The notes under the pieces are model-generated. The model had not been told where the DNA came from. It searched no databases and worked only from the letters and a program-made list of their open reading frames with translations. This document shows positions 1-11,831 of a stretch of DNA of 64,000 bases, in pieces (the first letter of the stretch is position 1; each line of letters opens with the position of its first letter). The stretch covers positions 1 through 64,000 of the forward strand of contig JAIXMF010000002.1 in NCBI GenBank assembly GCA_025201365.1, read 5' to 3'. The position numbers and the translations under genes are program-made. The DNA comes from Syncephalis plumigaleata. Taxonomy: Eukaryota > Zoopagomycota > Zoopagomycetes > Zoopagales > Piptocephalidaceae.

Positions 1-32
1 CGCCTTTTTAATTATCACATCAATTACATGTC

Positions 33-1057
33 ATGGAGAATGCCACTAGCAGTATAACATTGCTGTGGTGGCGTGTACCCGTTGACCCCAGTGGAGAGAC
101 ATCGGTATGGGATTATCTACAGACGTATGAAAGCCTAGATGATGCACGTCGACGAGTCTACAGCAATGATATTCAAGTATTCATGAATGCAACCATGTTT
201 GCCGTATTCCTACGCAATACATGGAGGGCCATTCTGCTGGTCAAACATAAACCAGCGAGCACAGCAAGTTGGTGCTGCCTAATACAAGCTGGCATGGGTG
301 TCGCCACCCAAATCGTGAATCTATCCACCGTATTCCCGAATGGCGCCACTTGTCGTACGTGTAATTGGGTCTACTCGACCGGCATTACGGTATCGAGTAT
401 TTGCGTTAGCATTTGTTTACTACTGCGAGCCTATGTCATCACTAATCGTAGTAGACTTTTATTACTGGTCGGTATTCTGCTCATGCTACCATTGCCCGGC
501 ACAATCTGGATATTCTGGGTGGCTAGTCTCTCGCAAAACTCACCGGATTACGCGTGTACCAGTATATTCCCTTGGTATCTGCCATGGTTCCGTCTCGGTC
601 TCGACATGTCTATCAATAGCGTATTCTCCATTATCTTTCTTCGAGTAATCATTCAGCAGTACAAAAAAATGGGCAATGGTTGCTGGAAGAAACTGCAATC
701 TGATGGTATAATCTACCTATGCTGCGTTGTACTATCGAATATTCTATGCGCACTTATTGTAGCATTTAAAATCATCGGTGGCTTAAGCGAAATGATGTTC
801 ATTTATGACTGTAAGTAGACAATGAATGAATCGCATGTTAGTAGAATATATATATATTTAACGTTACTCACACTTGTCATACTATATTAGGGCTAATCAC
901 ATCATCTCTACTTATTCGACAGCATGAAGGTATGCGCAAGGCATTTAGTACTTATGAAGGCTTTGGAAGCTATAAGAAACGTCGTCACACGCCACATTAT
1001 CAACTTGTAGAAGCAAATAGTAGACATCTTGATTCTAGTCGCTTCACTCCTCAATAA
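33..1057 (+). CDS. Seven-transmembrane receptor-like protein
   Basis: Two exons (33-810 and 891-1057) join in frame through a GTAAGT...TTAG intron and end at TAA. The protein is about 315 residues. Hydrophobic stretches fall near residues 48-72, 80-105, 112-136, 142-166, 185-210, 228-250 and 252-268, giving a plausible seven-TM fold with a basic cytoplasmic tail (MRKAF, YKKRRH). There is no signal peptide, and the N-terminus carries an early N-x-S/T site (NAT). The topology resembles fungal GPCR-like orphan receptors; the ligand and coupled pathway cannot be read from sequence. Prp28 follows 143 bp downstream in the same direction. Membrane topology is fairly secure, the receptor role is inference. 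Confidence 0.72.
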
Positions 1058-1200
1058 AATATGCTAGATTTTGAGTAGACCACATTACCGAATTAAATTA
1101 TTTCATATTAATAAAAGATTAAAATGTTGAATATTATTACACTTGTTCTCTCTACGTATTATTCCCTTGATTGCTACTTTATAGATCTTGTTTAGTCAAC

Positions 1201-4200
1201 ATGAACAACGGAATCCAACCGAATGTAAGTTTAATAAGACGATCCACTAGCAATAACTAATCATAGAATACATGAATATAACATATAGGCAATAGGAGAA
1301 CGGGTAATATATATATTATAGTTACAGTGCTTGATTACTAAGTAGTATTAACATCTCTGTTGTTCTAGCCTAAATTCCTTACGAAAGAGGAACGAGCAAA
1401 GTTGGCGCTAGAACGTCGTCAAAAGGAAGTGGAGGAGCAACGACGTCGACAGGAGGAGGAGAAAGCGCAACGCGATGCATTCTACAAACAAGCAGAGAAA
1501 GTAGCACTTGAGAATCACGATCGAGGTAAGTCGTCGTCATCACTCTCAATATCATAGTGTATTTACAATTGAACAACGAAAACAATATAGAATATGATCG
1601 TAGCTCACGCGACAGATACTACGATCGAGATCGTCATCGTACAAGTCGATATGATCGTGAACGAGATGTCGATCGACGTGACCGCGGCCGTGATCGTTAT
1701 CGAGGCAGGGATCGAGATCGTAGTAGGGATCGCTATCGTTATCGAAGTCGTAGTCGTAGTCGTAGTCGCGGTAGAGACAATCGATCATTATCGCCACGAA
1801 ATGGTGATAAACGCGGACAGCGTCCCATGGAGGTGGATGAACGTGAAGACACACCAATTAGTAACAAAGAATTAGAAGCAATCAAGGTATGTTATCATAT
1901 TGTCATATAGCTATACTATAATCCATCTAACAATACTCCACTATTAGCAACGGTATATGGGCATGGAGAAGAAGAAGCGAAAGATTCGTAAAATGACCGA
2001 AAAAAAGTTCGTATTTGACTGGGATGCCAATGAAGACACTTCAAAGGATTTCAATCCAATCTACGCCAATCGACATGACGCACAACTATTCGGTCGTGGA
2101 CATATAGCAGGATTTGATGCTCTCGAACAAAAGAAGCAGCGATCTCGCTTTTACGACAATCTCATTGGAAGTCGACGTACCTACGAGGAGAAGGAGCGAG
2201 CCATGTAAGTATAGACATATCTCTACATAGAATACCGAATAACTAATACGCTATATTGTAGTGAACTGACTGAGCGTAATAAGAAGCGCGAACAACGACA
2301 ACTATGGGATGATCGTCATTGGTCAGAGAAACCATTGACAGAGATGAGAGAACGCGACTGGCGTATTCTTAAGGAAGACTTTAACATTAGTACAAAAGGT
2401 AATGAGCATTAAATATATAGATATAGATAGATAGATAGATATTGAAATGAATCTAGGTGGCGATATTCCTAATCCAATGCGTAACTGGAATGAATCCAAT
2501 TTATTACCGGAGATCCTCAAGATCATTCAAGACAATAACTACACGGAACCAACGGCCATTCAACGACAAGCCATTCCTATTGGATTGCAAAATCGTGATA
2601 TTATTGGTATTGCAGAGACAGGTAATGTGAACTATAGTATTAGAATAGATACACAGTAATGATTACTTTATTTATGTATATAGGTAGTGGTAAAACGGCA
2701 TCTTTTGTTATTCCAATGTTGATGTTCATCTCGGAATTGCCTAAACTTGACGAGGAGAATCAGATGAACGGCCCTTACGCGCTTATCTTGGCACCAACGC
2801 GTGAATTAGCACTACAAATAGAACAGGAGACCAACAAGTTTGCTAAACCAATGGGCTTCACTTGTGTTTCCATCGTGGGAGGAGTAAGTAGAGTAGCAGT
2901 GTAGAGAACAGATAGTACATCCACACTAATACATGTGTATACAATTAGCACGCCATGGAGATACAATCATTTAATCTACGTAATGGTGCAGAATTGTTAT
3001 TGCCACACCGGGTCGACTTCGTGATTGTCTAGATCGACGTGTACTCGTATTAAGTCAATGTACTTATGTAGTCATGGATGAAGTAAGTAATTAACAATGT
3101 AATAACAACAATATTAACATTTGTATTGTATTAATAGGCCGATCGTATGATTGATATGGGCTTTGAGAATGATGTCAATTTCATATTGGATCAATTGCCT
3201 GTTGATAATAAGAAACCTGACACAGAAGAAGAGGAGAAATCCGTGGAATTAGGCGGTAAGATTCGACGATATCGACAAACGGTGATGTTCTCAGCTACCA
3301 TGCCACCAGCTGTTGAACGTATGGCACGCGTGTAAGTGACATCTATCTAGTCTATTCATTAGGGTTAACTAAGATGATCTACTATATAGATATCTACGAC
3401 GACCGGCTACCGTCACTATTGGTACATTAGGCAAGGCAGTGGATACAGTCGAGCAACGTGTTGAAATGATTAGTGATGATAACAAGAAACGGTAAGTCGA
3501 TACTATATAGTTGTAGAGTACTTGCCTAATAATATATATGTATATATACTAGTAATCGATTGTTGGACATATTACGATCGAGCGATTTGCACCACCCGTC
3601 ATTGTCTTTGTTAATCAGAAGAAGGGTGTGGATCAATTGGCACGATTCCTTAGTAAATCTGGAGTAAGTTATAACAGTTATACTACTATTAAGTAACTAA
3701 CAAATCATACAGCTTAGTGCAGTAACATTGCATGGTGGTAAATCACAAGAACAGCGGTAAGAAGACATGATAACATAATGATGGGAGAGTGTATACACAC
3801 ATACTAATCATTTACTATATCATCATAATAGTGAGGCATCTCTAGCTCAGTTGAAGAATGGACAGGCACATTATCTGGTGGCTACAGATGTGGCAGGTCG
3901 TGGTATCGACATTAAAGACGTATCACTAGTAGTTAATTATGATATGGCTAAAACAATTGAAGGTAAATGGATGATAACATACATATACATGCATATACAC
4001 GTATACATGCATGTATGTATTAACATTTATATATGATTACTATTTCATAGATTATACACATCGTATTGGTCGAACAGGTCGTGCAGGCAAACAAGGTGTG
4101 GCCATTACATTCCTATCCAACGGTGATGAAGATGTCATGTATGATTTACGTCAAATGCTACTCAAGTCATCCTTGTCAACTGTGCCACCCGAGTTGAATC

Positions 4201-4271
4201 GACATGAAGCCGCGTTAAGTAAAGGCGGTTCAGGTAAAGGTGCAAAGAGAAAGGACGAGATTATTCATTAA
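1201..4271 (+). CDS. PRP28: Pre-mRNA splicing DEAD-box RNA helicase Prp28/DDX23
   Basis: About 14 exons encode the U5 snRNP helicase that exchanges U1 for U6 at the 5' splice site in the nucleus. Visible in order: an N-terminal Arg/Glu-rich segment starting [11 protein letters not shown], an Arg/Asp then Arg/Ser repeat tract (1591-1790), the family block [13 protein letters not shown], a Q motif ([20 protein letters not shown]), motif I GSGKT (2684 onward), [43 protein letters not shown] and [11 protein letters not shown], ending at TAA. Two places need a missing base to keep frame: about 2997 (before IATPGRLRD) and about 3583 (before [13 protein letters not shown]). Both lie in invariant helicase sequence, so assembly error is likelier than decay. 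Start is the first ATG, followed by an 8-codon first exon. Confidence 0.93.
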
Positions 4272-5098
4272 GCACACTATTGAATACCGCAACAACAACA
4301 ACAACAATAAACATGAATAGTACAGTGTTTTTCCATCCAATTTGCGCATTTATCTTTTCACTTTTGCAGTTTATTAATAAATAGATTAACACAATTGTTA
4401 ACACCATTATCATGTTGCTATTATTATTGAGTAGTTGTCATTGCCCTAGCAGTTGAGGGAAATGTTAATGATCGCGATATCATGTATTGCAATGAGTGAT
4501 ACTAAATAATAGACATGTTGATAGAACTTACATATCTTGGATGCAAAGCGATAACAATCACGGATAAGTTGTTTTCCGCTGTTTGATCCTCGTTGTTGCA
4601 CTGATTTCCTTTTCTTGAACCTTTGGAGTTGTGCCACTTTGATGCATTGATCCTCCTTTTTTGAGCACCTGAAGGTAATACCACTGATGAAATGTATCTA
4701 GAGGTATACGTAATCCTCCTTTTCTTTGAACATCTAAAGGTAACACCACTGACTAAATGTATCTAGAGGTATACGTAATCCTTTCTGAGATGCGCTCCTT
4801 ATTGCTCATTATTACCCCCAACCATTCCTGCATCATGAGATTGGTGTCTATGCTGGTATTGCAGCCATGTCCCTTCAACACTCACCATAGTTTCAATATT
4901 GAATATTTACATTATCCACTATAAATATGGGTCCTATTTTGTACGAACTGAATAAACTTATCTTCACCTTCCAGTTCAATCGTCCCTATTACACTCTACT
5001 CACTCTACCTTATTGTATATCGCCTACACATTGTGCTTGAGCAAATCGAGCAACCATAGCTCCCACACTATCAATGAGAAAGTGTCCTACTACTTGTC
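4272..5098. other. Intergenic stretch with possible decayed coding remnants
   Basis: This holds the 3' region of PRP28 and no intact gene. On the minus strand short stretches such as RCSKK and RITYTSRYIS recur in step with a 65-bp tandem repeat, and a donor-like GTAAGTTC lies near 4523-4530 (minus strand). These look like fragments of a repeated basic domain, but frames break repeatedly and I do not recognise a family. Confidence 0.35.
4585..4785. repeat. Tandem repeat, period about 65 bp
   Basis: Two clear copies share AAGGTAAYACCACTGA followed by AATGTATCTAGAGGTATACG, starting at about 4672 and 4737. A more degenerate unit with TGATCC and TTTTCTTGAACCTTTGGAG lies upstream from about 4585. 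The period is not a multiple of three, so the array would shift frame if translated. Confidence 0.75.
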
Positions 5099-5578
5099 AT
5101 GATCCCTTACGGTAAGTATACCTCATTACACTTTGATATTTATTACAGTATACTAATTCATTATTCTATTAGATGCACACATCGAAACAATGATTAAGAG
5201 GACATGCAAGTTAAAGGATTCGAGTATCGTTTGTGGAATCGGGGTTATGGTTGCTCGTCTGGATTTCATTCAAATCACCAACTGCCTTCGTAGTGGAACC
5301 GATGTTCCAACACACCCTCATCCAAGTGTCGTTGCTTCCAATCATTCAAGATCAAGGAGGACAAGGACATCGAGGAACCAAACAACAAATTACAAATTAC
5401 CGGGGTTGTATCGTCAACCACCCCAGTTCTTCTCCAAAGGGAGGGGCTGGGAAACAGAATGCAGGGGGCTCAAAAGGCCGGTAAGTGTTAACATCATCAT
5501 TATTTATTCGTAATAACAGAAGGCTAACTGCGCAAATTGGATGGAAAAAGCCTGTAGAATAGTACACGTATATTATTA
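5099..5578 (+). CDS. Small hypothetical spliced ORF
   Basis: An ATG at 5099 leads into a GTAAGT...TTAG intron (5112-5172), a 306-bp exon, and a second GTAAGT...ACAG intron of about 39 nt (5480-5518), then a short tail ending in TAG. The predicted protein is about 128 residues, basic and Ser/Thr/Arg-rich, with no recognised domain. A competing frame of the middle exon (Gly/Lys-rich, ending near GGSKGR) is also open, so frame choice is unsure. It lies tail-to-tail with the lyase gene. It may be an untranslated transcript. Confidence 0.2.
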
Positions 5579-5606
5579 GTAATAAAAAGATATTCACCTG
5601 TTGTGA

Positions 5607-7456
5607 TTAATCTTTTTGATTTATTGAAGAATCTGCTTGTTTCGCGGTAGTTGATGATGATGATGATGATGATGATGACATGCCATCTTCATTATCAGTT
5701 GGTATGGTTGGAATAGTGATACGTGCACTGTGAGCGCGTGCTATTAAACGTTCAGCCCATTTAACAACAGGTAGATCGATACTAATATCAGTTAATCATG
5801 TGGTTAGCAGATGGAATAGAAAAGCATTGTCATAATTAAAATGATACAAACACTTTGCCTTCAAGACCGAATGCGCCATAACCTCGCTGAGAATGTTCCT
5901 CGTAACCTGTTAATGGTCATTATCAGTTACTAATAAACTAGTGACTATTTATTAATACTACCTTTAACAATCTTGACTGCTCGGATTAGATCTACACTTG
6001 GCAATGAGATAATAATTATATGAATAATACGAATGTTTACCTTCATCTGAGGGACGGAACATATCTTGAATAGTGGCAATTTGACGTGGATGTATTGCTT
6101 GCTGTGATATATATAGCATTCTTAATGACATCATCTATAATACTTGATACTACATTACCATACCTTGCCTGTAAATCCCATTTCCCGTCCTTCTTGACAT
6201 TCACTGCGTAGTATGGCATCATCCTGATAGTCCATGCACACCTATATATGTATAAATAGGTTAATATATGTAGCTGTATATGACACATCAGCAACCCACT
6301 AGATCAATCGATTGTAATCCATAGGCACAGGCAGTAGTGACGAGAGCAGAACGAGCATAAAGCATCTCACGTCGATGCGATGTACGAATAAGACCTAATG
6401 CATAATATATAATAATAAACATGTAAGTGTACTCGATGATGATTGATGTCATTATAATCTTACCTAGATCGGCACAATAATCCTCGGCGGCAAACTAGAC
6501 AACAGCGTTAACTTAATATACTAGTAGTCTATTGCTGCTCTTATGAAACTTACCAGTAGTGCACTGAGTCGTGGATCACTCTTGGCAATTTCCTTGATAT
6601 TCATGATACCTCGTGCACTTTCGATAGAAGCAATAAGTCGAATGTGTTCACGTCTATTATATGTTATAGTACATTAGTACAAGCGTGCTATCAAGGAAAT
6701 ACCATTACCGATCCACAGGAGCAACCGAGTCGATCATTCGACTAATGAAGTGAACATCACTTGCTTGATGTACTTTTGGTATAACAATAGCTTGCAAATG
6801 TTTGGAGAGTAACTTGTATGTTACTTAGTTAGCAGAGCAGAAAGTGTAGTAAATAATGAACTTACAGTCACATTCAAGTCATCCACCGCTAATCCTAATC
6901 TATTTGTTAGTAAATGTAATACCACCATTTAGATTCGTTTGCACATGTTTAACTACCTGAATCTACTGCGTTGATACGCACCGATATCTCCTGTACTCTA
7001 TCACCTGAAGCCTACGAAAGAAGCGTATTAGCTACAGCGAGCAATGTAGTTCAAGTGCACATTATTTCTTGCTTACTTCAAGCGCGTCAAACACCATTGA
7101 ACGAGCAGCACCTTTACGTGCAAATGGCACACTATCCTCAAGGTCATAGACTATACAGTCGGCTTCAAGCTTTGTGGCACTTTTCAGTTTACGCTGGTCA
7201 CTTCCCGGCACTAATAAGTACTTGTTATTCATATAATATTCCTATGGAATACACTAACAGATACAATACCATAGAATAGAGCACGACGTGACCGATCCAT
7301 TGTCAAGCCCTTGGCTAATGTGCTCGTATTATTGTCATCACTACTACGAAGTTGCTTAGACTCGGGACTTGTCTGACTAACCCAACGACTACCACCCATA
7401 CGAAGGTGTAGACATTGTGCAGGCCGTATATGACGTAGTGATAATGAGCGAAGCAT
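5607..7456 (-). CDS. CLYBL: CLYBL-type HpcH/HpaI lyase (citramalyl-CoA lyase-like)
   Basis: A minus-strand gene of about ten short exons. The N-terminus (LRHIRPAQCLHLRMGG) is Arg-rich and lacks acidic residues, consistent with mitochondrial import. Downstream exons read DCIVYDLEDSVP, IPKVHQASDVHFI, IRLIASIESARG, FAAEDYCADLG, MLYARSALVTTACAYGLQSIDLV, EGREMGFTGK, QAIHPRQIATIQDMF and GAFGLEGKVF, matching the CitE/CLYBL order with the acidic metal/CoA-site residues (LED, ESARG). The family cleaves citramalyl-CoA to acetyl-CoA and pyruvate, serving C5-dicarboxylate (itaconate) clearance. Near the C-terminus is a run of eight serines encoded by a TCA repeat. Ends at TAA. Confidence 0.85.
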
Positions 7457-9043
7457 TAGTAGTAAGTTGACAATTAACTGGTGAAGCTATTACGACAACA
7501 CAACAACTACAAAAGATAAGTAACAGGTGTAATTGATGAGAGTGGATTTGTTTATGATGACGACACCGAATGTAATCATCACTTTATTGAATTATTAATC
7601 TCAATCAATAAAGAGAAGGATCACTTGTAACATCTACATGTACATCTACATGTACATTTGTTATAACTAAAATGCTGGATTTGCATGATCATATGGTATG
7701 ATGTAATAAGTATATACTCATGCCTAGCATTACCGCGTGTTTGCCTGTTCGCGTAACTCAAAACTTAAATGATTCAGGGCCATTTTATGGTTATTCACCA
7801 TATGAAGCAGTAAACCGGTATAGATTCGTTCATGTGGCATTCATGACTGTTACGGAACAAGAAGTAGGCAACCATAAGAAAGTCAACTCACTCTTCTATC
7901 AAATGAATAGATATATCATCATCATAGCATATGTATGCAATGCATATAGAACATCGTAATACTGACGAGAAATGGTTCACTCATCGAATAACCAGTTGTT
8001 GCATGAACACGTCAATAATCTGGTTAGGCAATAGGATGGCAACTCATTGCGATATAATTAGTGCGGACAGACTTGTTTCATCACTTGGTCAACCCGCTTA
8101 GTGACAAGCCATCTACTGGCACGCATACGCACGCATATACAGATATAGATACATACATACATAGACGCATGCCACATTTCATGCTTCATATGTATGATAT
8201 CCATTTGCACTCACTCACTCACTCACTCACCCATACTCTTACTTATTTCTCTATTATCTCGCTCGACTCTTCTAGTCACTACGCTCTATTGCTGCGCCAT
8301 CACTTGTTACTTGTTGTTGTTGCTGTGCTTATTATACTGCTATTACTGCTATTACCACCAATATCACTACTATTACTACTGACGCTCAGTGGTAGTTCAT
8401 TCGTCTATTTGTCAATTTATTGTCATTCCTAGTTTCGCTCTCTCTCTCTCTTCCTCTTCCTCTTTCTCTTTCTATCTCTCTCGCTATTTAGTTCATTAAG
8501 CTAAATTGTCAACTAAGGTTATCTGAGCACGGCCCGCCTCCTTGTCCTCCCTTTTTTCCTTTTCTTTTCTCTTTTCCATTGATACAGCCACCGATTCTGT
8601 TCGTATCTACTTGTTTCTCTACTCGTTACGGCTACTCTCCCCCCTCTCTCTCTGTGTGTGTGTGTACTTGTGCGTGCGTGCGTCTGTGTGCGTGTTTATA
8701 CCCGATAACTGCAGGTATTGAGCCGTTGTTCGTTTGAAACGGTAAGTGTCATCCCTCAGTTGTAAGATCTAGGAACGAGTAGACCACGTCACCTTGTTGT
8801 TAAGGATAAGCAGACGAAAGATCCGTGTCTCGTTTAGTCATCTCGTTGTCTTCTGTGTCGCTTACAATACGTTTATCTCCTTGTATCGCTTGTTGATTTT
8901 GATAGAATTATTCATAGTATCAAGTTCCAGCAGACAATACATATCTATCTACCTACCTATCTATCTATCTATCTATTGCAGTCAAAGAAGCAAACCAACA
9001 ATAACACTACTCGTTTCCAGTTAGCTTTATTATAAATATCACC
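7457..9043. other. Divergent upstream region of CLYBL and PTC1-like gene
   Basis: No convincing gene. It contains a tandem ACATCTACATGT unit (about 7627-7655), a CACT repeat near 8209-8230, a long pyrimidine-rich block (about 8430-8660) with TCTC and TG repeats, and a TATC microsatellite near 8940-8975. Small ORFs at 7720-7959 and 8061-8432 are low complexity or unsupported. Confidence 0.6.
8742..8981 (+). other. Probable 5'-UTR intron of the PP2C gene
   Basis: A strong donor (CG|GTAAGT) at 8742 and an acceptor (ATTGCAG) ending at 8981 bracket a 240-nt segment 62 bp before the PP2C start codon. It is longer than the usual 50-90 nt introns here. A splice in the leader would place the pyrimidine-rich block in promoter or upstream leader. 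Confidence 0.45.
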
Positions 9044-10334
9044 ATGTCGGAAGAAACAGCCAATATGAGCACCTCGGCTGTCTGCTCATACACATCGGGT
9101 GATGTCTCATTTCGTGTTGGTGTAGCCGAAGATCGCAATCGACGTTGTCGTCGAACGATGGAGGTAATTATCAAATCTGACTACCTATATATACACACAT
9201 GTATTAATAATGCATAATCTAGGATATGCATAGTGTCGAACTGAACTTTTGCGGAGTACCAGGTCAAGGCTTCTTTGGTATATTCGATGGACATGGCGGT
9301 AAAAGGACGGCCGAATGGTGCGGAGAACATTTCCATAAGGTAATAATGATAATCTGATTACATTTACTATTATTTATTACTAATATTTGATGTATCTAGA
9401 CCCTTGCAACTTGTCTATCTAAAAATGAAGCAGAAGCCCCTATTCCTGAAGTATTAAAGCAGGCATTTCTAGCAGCTGATGAGCGAATTGGAGAGAACAA
9501 ATCAGATAACTCTGGCTGCACAGTAATCACTGCTCTGTTGATGGTTGAACCGTCTACCAACAGCAATACAGAAACTACCCTCAATAACAACCATACTAAC
9601 AGCAACAGCAATAGTAATAGTAATAATGTCAACAACAACAACAACAACAACAACAACAGCAATAGCAACAGCAATAGCAACAGCAATAGTAATAGTATGA
9701 ATATACCAACAAAGCGAAAACTCTACACTGCCAATGTAGGAGATGCTCGTGCCGTTCTATGGTAAGTGTTTACGTATTTATCTATATATCTATAGATGTA
9801 CTGAATATCATTGTTTAATAGCCGAGACGGTAAAGCTATTCGTATGTCGTACGATCATAAAGGCACGGATCAGCGTGAATCTCAACGTATCACGGATAAA
9901 GGTGGATTCATGATGGGCAATCGAGTTAATGGTAATTTACTTGCCTATTTGCTTGTACACTAAATGATAATCTAACATGTTATATATGTGATTGATACAG
10001 GTATGCTTGCTGTGACGCGTGCACTAGGTGATACAGCAATGAAAGAATTCGTCATTGGTCTTCCTTACACGCAAGAAGTTGATCTATGCGAGGATGACAC
10101 TTTCCTAATTCTAGCATGCGATGGTGTAAGTGTATCTGATGTTACTTTATAGTGTAATTCACGTACTAATTTACTCATTTCTTTATAGCTCTGGGATGTT
10201 TGTGAAGATCAAGTAGCCATGATCTAATTAAAAATATAACAGATCCACAGGAAGCCAGTCGGAAATTAGTGAAATACGCACTAGAAAACTTTAGTTCAGA
10301 CAATCTTACTGTTATGGTTATTCGCTTTAAATAA
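9044..10334 (+). CDS. PTC1: Protein phosphatase 2C, Ptc1-like
   Basis: Mg/Mn-dependent Ser/Thr phosphatase, by homology a negative regulator of stress MAP-kinase signalling. Exons encode [34 protein letters not shown] (metal-binding DGHGG), [34 protein letters not shown] and a C-terminus ending [13 protein letters not shown], the full PP2C motif order. A 40-residue Asn/Ser run (CAR/AAC/AGC repeats, 9595-9700) is inserted between the TVITALLM and [11 protein letters not shown] strands, a surface loop position. At about 10218 one base is missing (GCCATGATC; a C run), splitting the conserved [14 protein letters not shown] segment from the upstream exon; probably an assembly error. Ends at TAA. 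Confidence 0.9.
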
Positions 10335-10670
10335 TTCTACTTTACTTACTTACGCGCTTGTTTGTTTGCTTACTTGCTTGTTAGTTTAATACGCACATTT
10401 CTAGCAATACAACATGCTACTCACCTCACTTCTCTCACTCTCTCACTTTGAATATGGACATTAACAATGATCGAGTCATCGTTATTATCTGTTTATTTGT
10501 TTGTTCGTTTGTCTGTCTGTCTGTCTATTTGCTCCTATTTGCCTACATTCCCCACCACAACTATTCCACACTCCACTCGTATTCCTATCGCATGGATCGA
10601 TAGGCAGGCAAATGTTGCGATAGTTGATGAATGTCTGCATTAATTGCAATGAAAATTTAGTTTAACCTCG

Positions 10671-10701
<31 letters not shown>

Positions 10702-10936
10702 TTACATGATTGTGATATAATAATATAAAGAATACATGAATATACTACTACTACTACTACGATTGAGATACGCGTATATAATATTTGGTTAAAAGGCGTG
10801 AAGCATTTTAATCACCTGAAGAAAGGTTCAGCAACACACTATTGATGTGCATGCTAATAGTAACAGTAATGATCCACGTCTAATATCGAGTAGGCACACG
10901 AATAGTAGTCATTACACATCGTTGTTTGCATTATAT
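10335..10936. other. Convergent 3' intergenic region
   Basis: Between the tails of the PP2C and RPS20 genes. It contains TTTG/TCTG repeats (about 10495-10530), a TA-TG dinucleotide run (10671-10702) and an ACT triplet run near 10744. No coding signal seen. Confidence 0.6.
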
Positions 10937-11358
10937 TTAAACATCAGCGATGGTGACTTCGACTTCGACTCCTGGCTCAATGGAGATGGAGGTCTATGAT
11001 ATACAGTAAATTAGTACTACTATTACTAGTAATTTATGCCACTACTTACAATTTGCTTGACGATTTCCGATGGGCTGTGAAGATCGATCAAACGCTTGTG
11101 GATACGCATCTCATAGCGGTCCCAGGTCTTGGAACCCTCACCGTTAGGGGTCTTACGGGTGGTGATGCGAAGGGTCTTGGTGGGGAGACGCACTGGACCC
11201 TTGACGCGAAGTTGCTTGTCCTTTGAGCGGTTAATCAAGTCAGAGCAGACCTTCTCGAGGTTCTTCACGTTACGGCTGGTGAGCGTGATACGAATACGGT
11301 GGATCTTGGCCTCAACAGCCTCCTCATAACCGGGCTTGCCCTTGGCGACGTAAGCCAT
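10937..11358 (-). CDS. RPS20: 40S ribosomal protein S20 (uS10)
   Basis: Two exons (11358-11050 and 10993-10937) with a 56-nt intron encode 121 residues, the usual length. The body reads [57 protein letters not shown] and [12 protein letters not shown]; the last exon gives [18 protein letters not shown]. It is a component of the small-subunit head near the mRNA entry side. Codon use is clearly more GC-rich at third positions than neighbouring genes, as expected for strong expression. Confidence 0.97.
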
Positions 11359-11831
11359 GCTGATCGTGTTAGTTGTAAGTGTAGAGTGTTCAACGAACGG
11401 AATAGATAAAGTAGATTGCGTGGCCCAGCGGTGACCAAAGATCTCTTACTAGGTGCAGAAAAAGAAAGAGGTGGAAACACGAGTGTTGACGAAAAATAGT
11501 CGGTGCTTTTTTTCTTCATCTCATAACAAGAATCACCATAGTGGATTATCACACCACATGGGATCCACCCCTGTTGTCAAACGTAAATTATGAGAGTAGA
11601 GACGTGTTTTTATTGAGATGCCTGACTATTTCAATAGTCACTTATTGTAATGATATTGGATCCTAGCGACTAACTAAATGAATATTCTCGCGTGTTTATA
11701 GATTAATGGGATTATTGAAGATATCGAGAGGCTTGGTAGTCATTAGGATATTCATATTTATATTCAAATAGTTGACTATCATCCTATCAACAGATACTGG
11801 TACGCTATTCTATCTAGTAAAACAACGACAA
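11359..11831. promoter_or_regulatory. Shared divergent upstream region (RPS20 / hydrolase)
   Basis: A 473-bp head-to-head spacer. No clear TATA box was found near the RPS20 start; AT-rich sequence with TATA-like stretches near 11755-11765 lies about 70 bp before the hydrolase ATG. No gene seen. Confidence 0.4.

Noticed and set aside
8209-8230. Short regular repeats suggestive of operators or arrays (CACT, TATC, GAAA runs)
   Set aside because: Simple microsatellites with no spacer structure.
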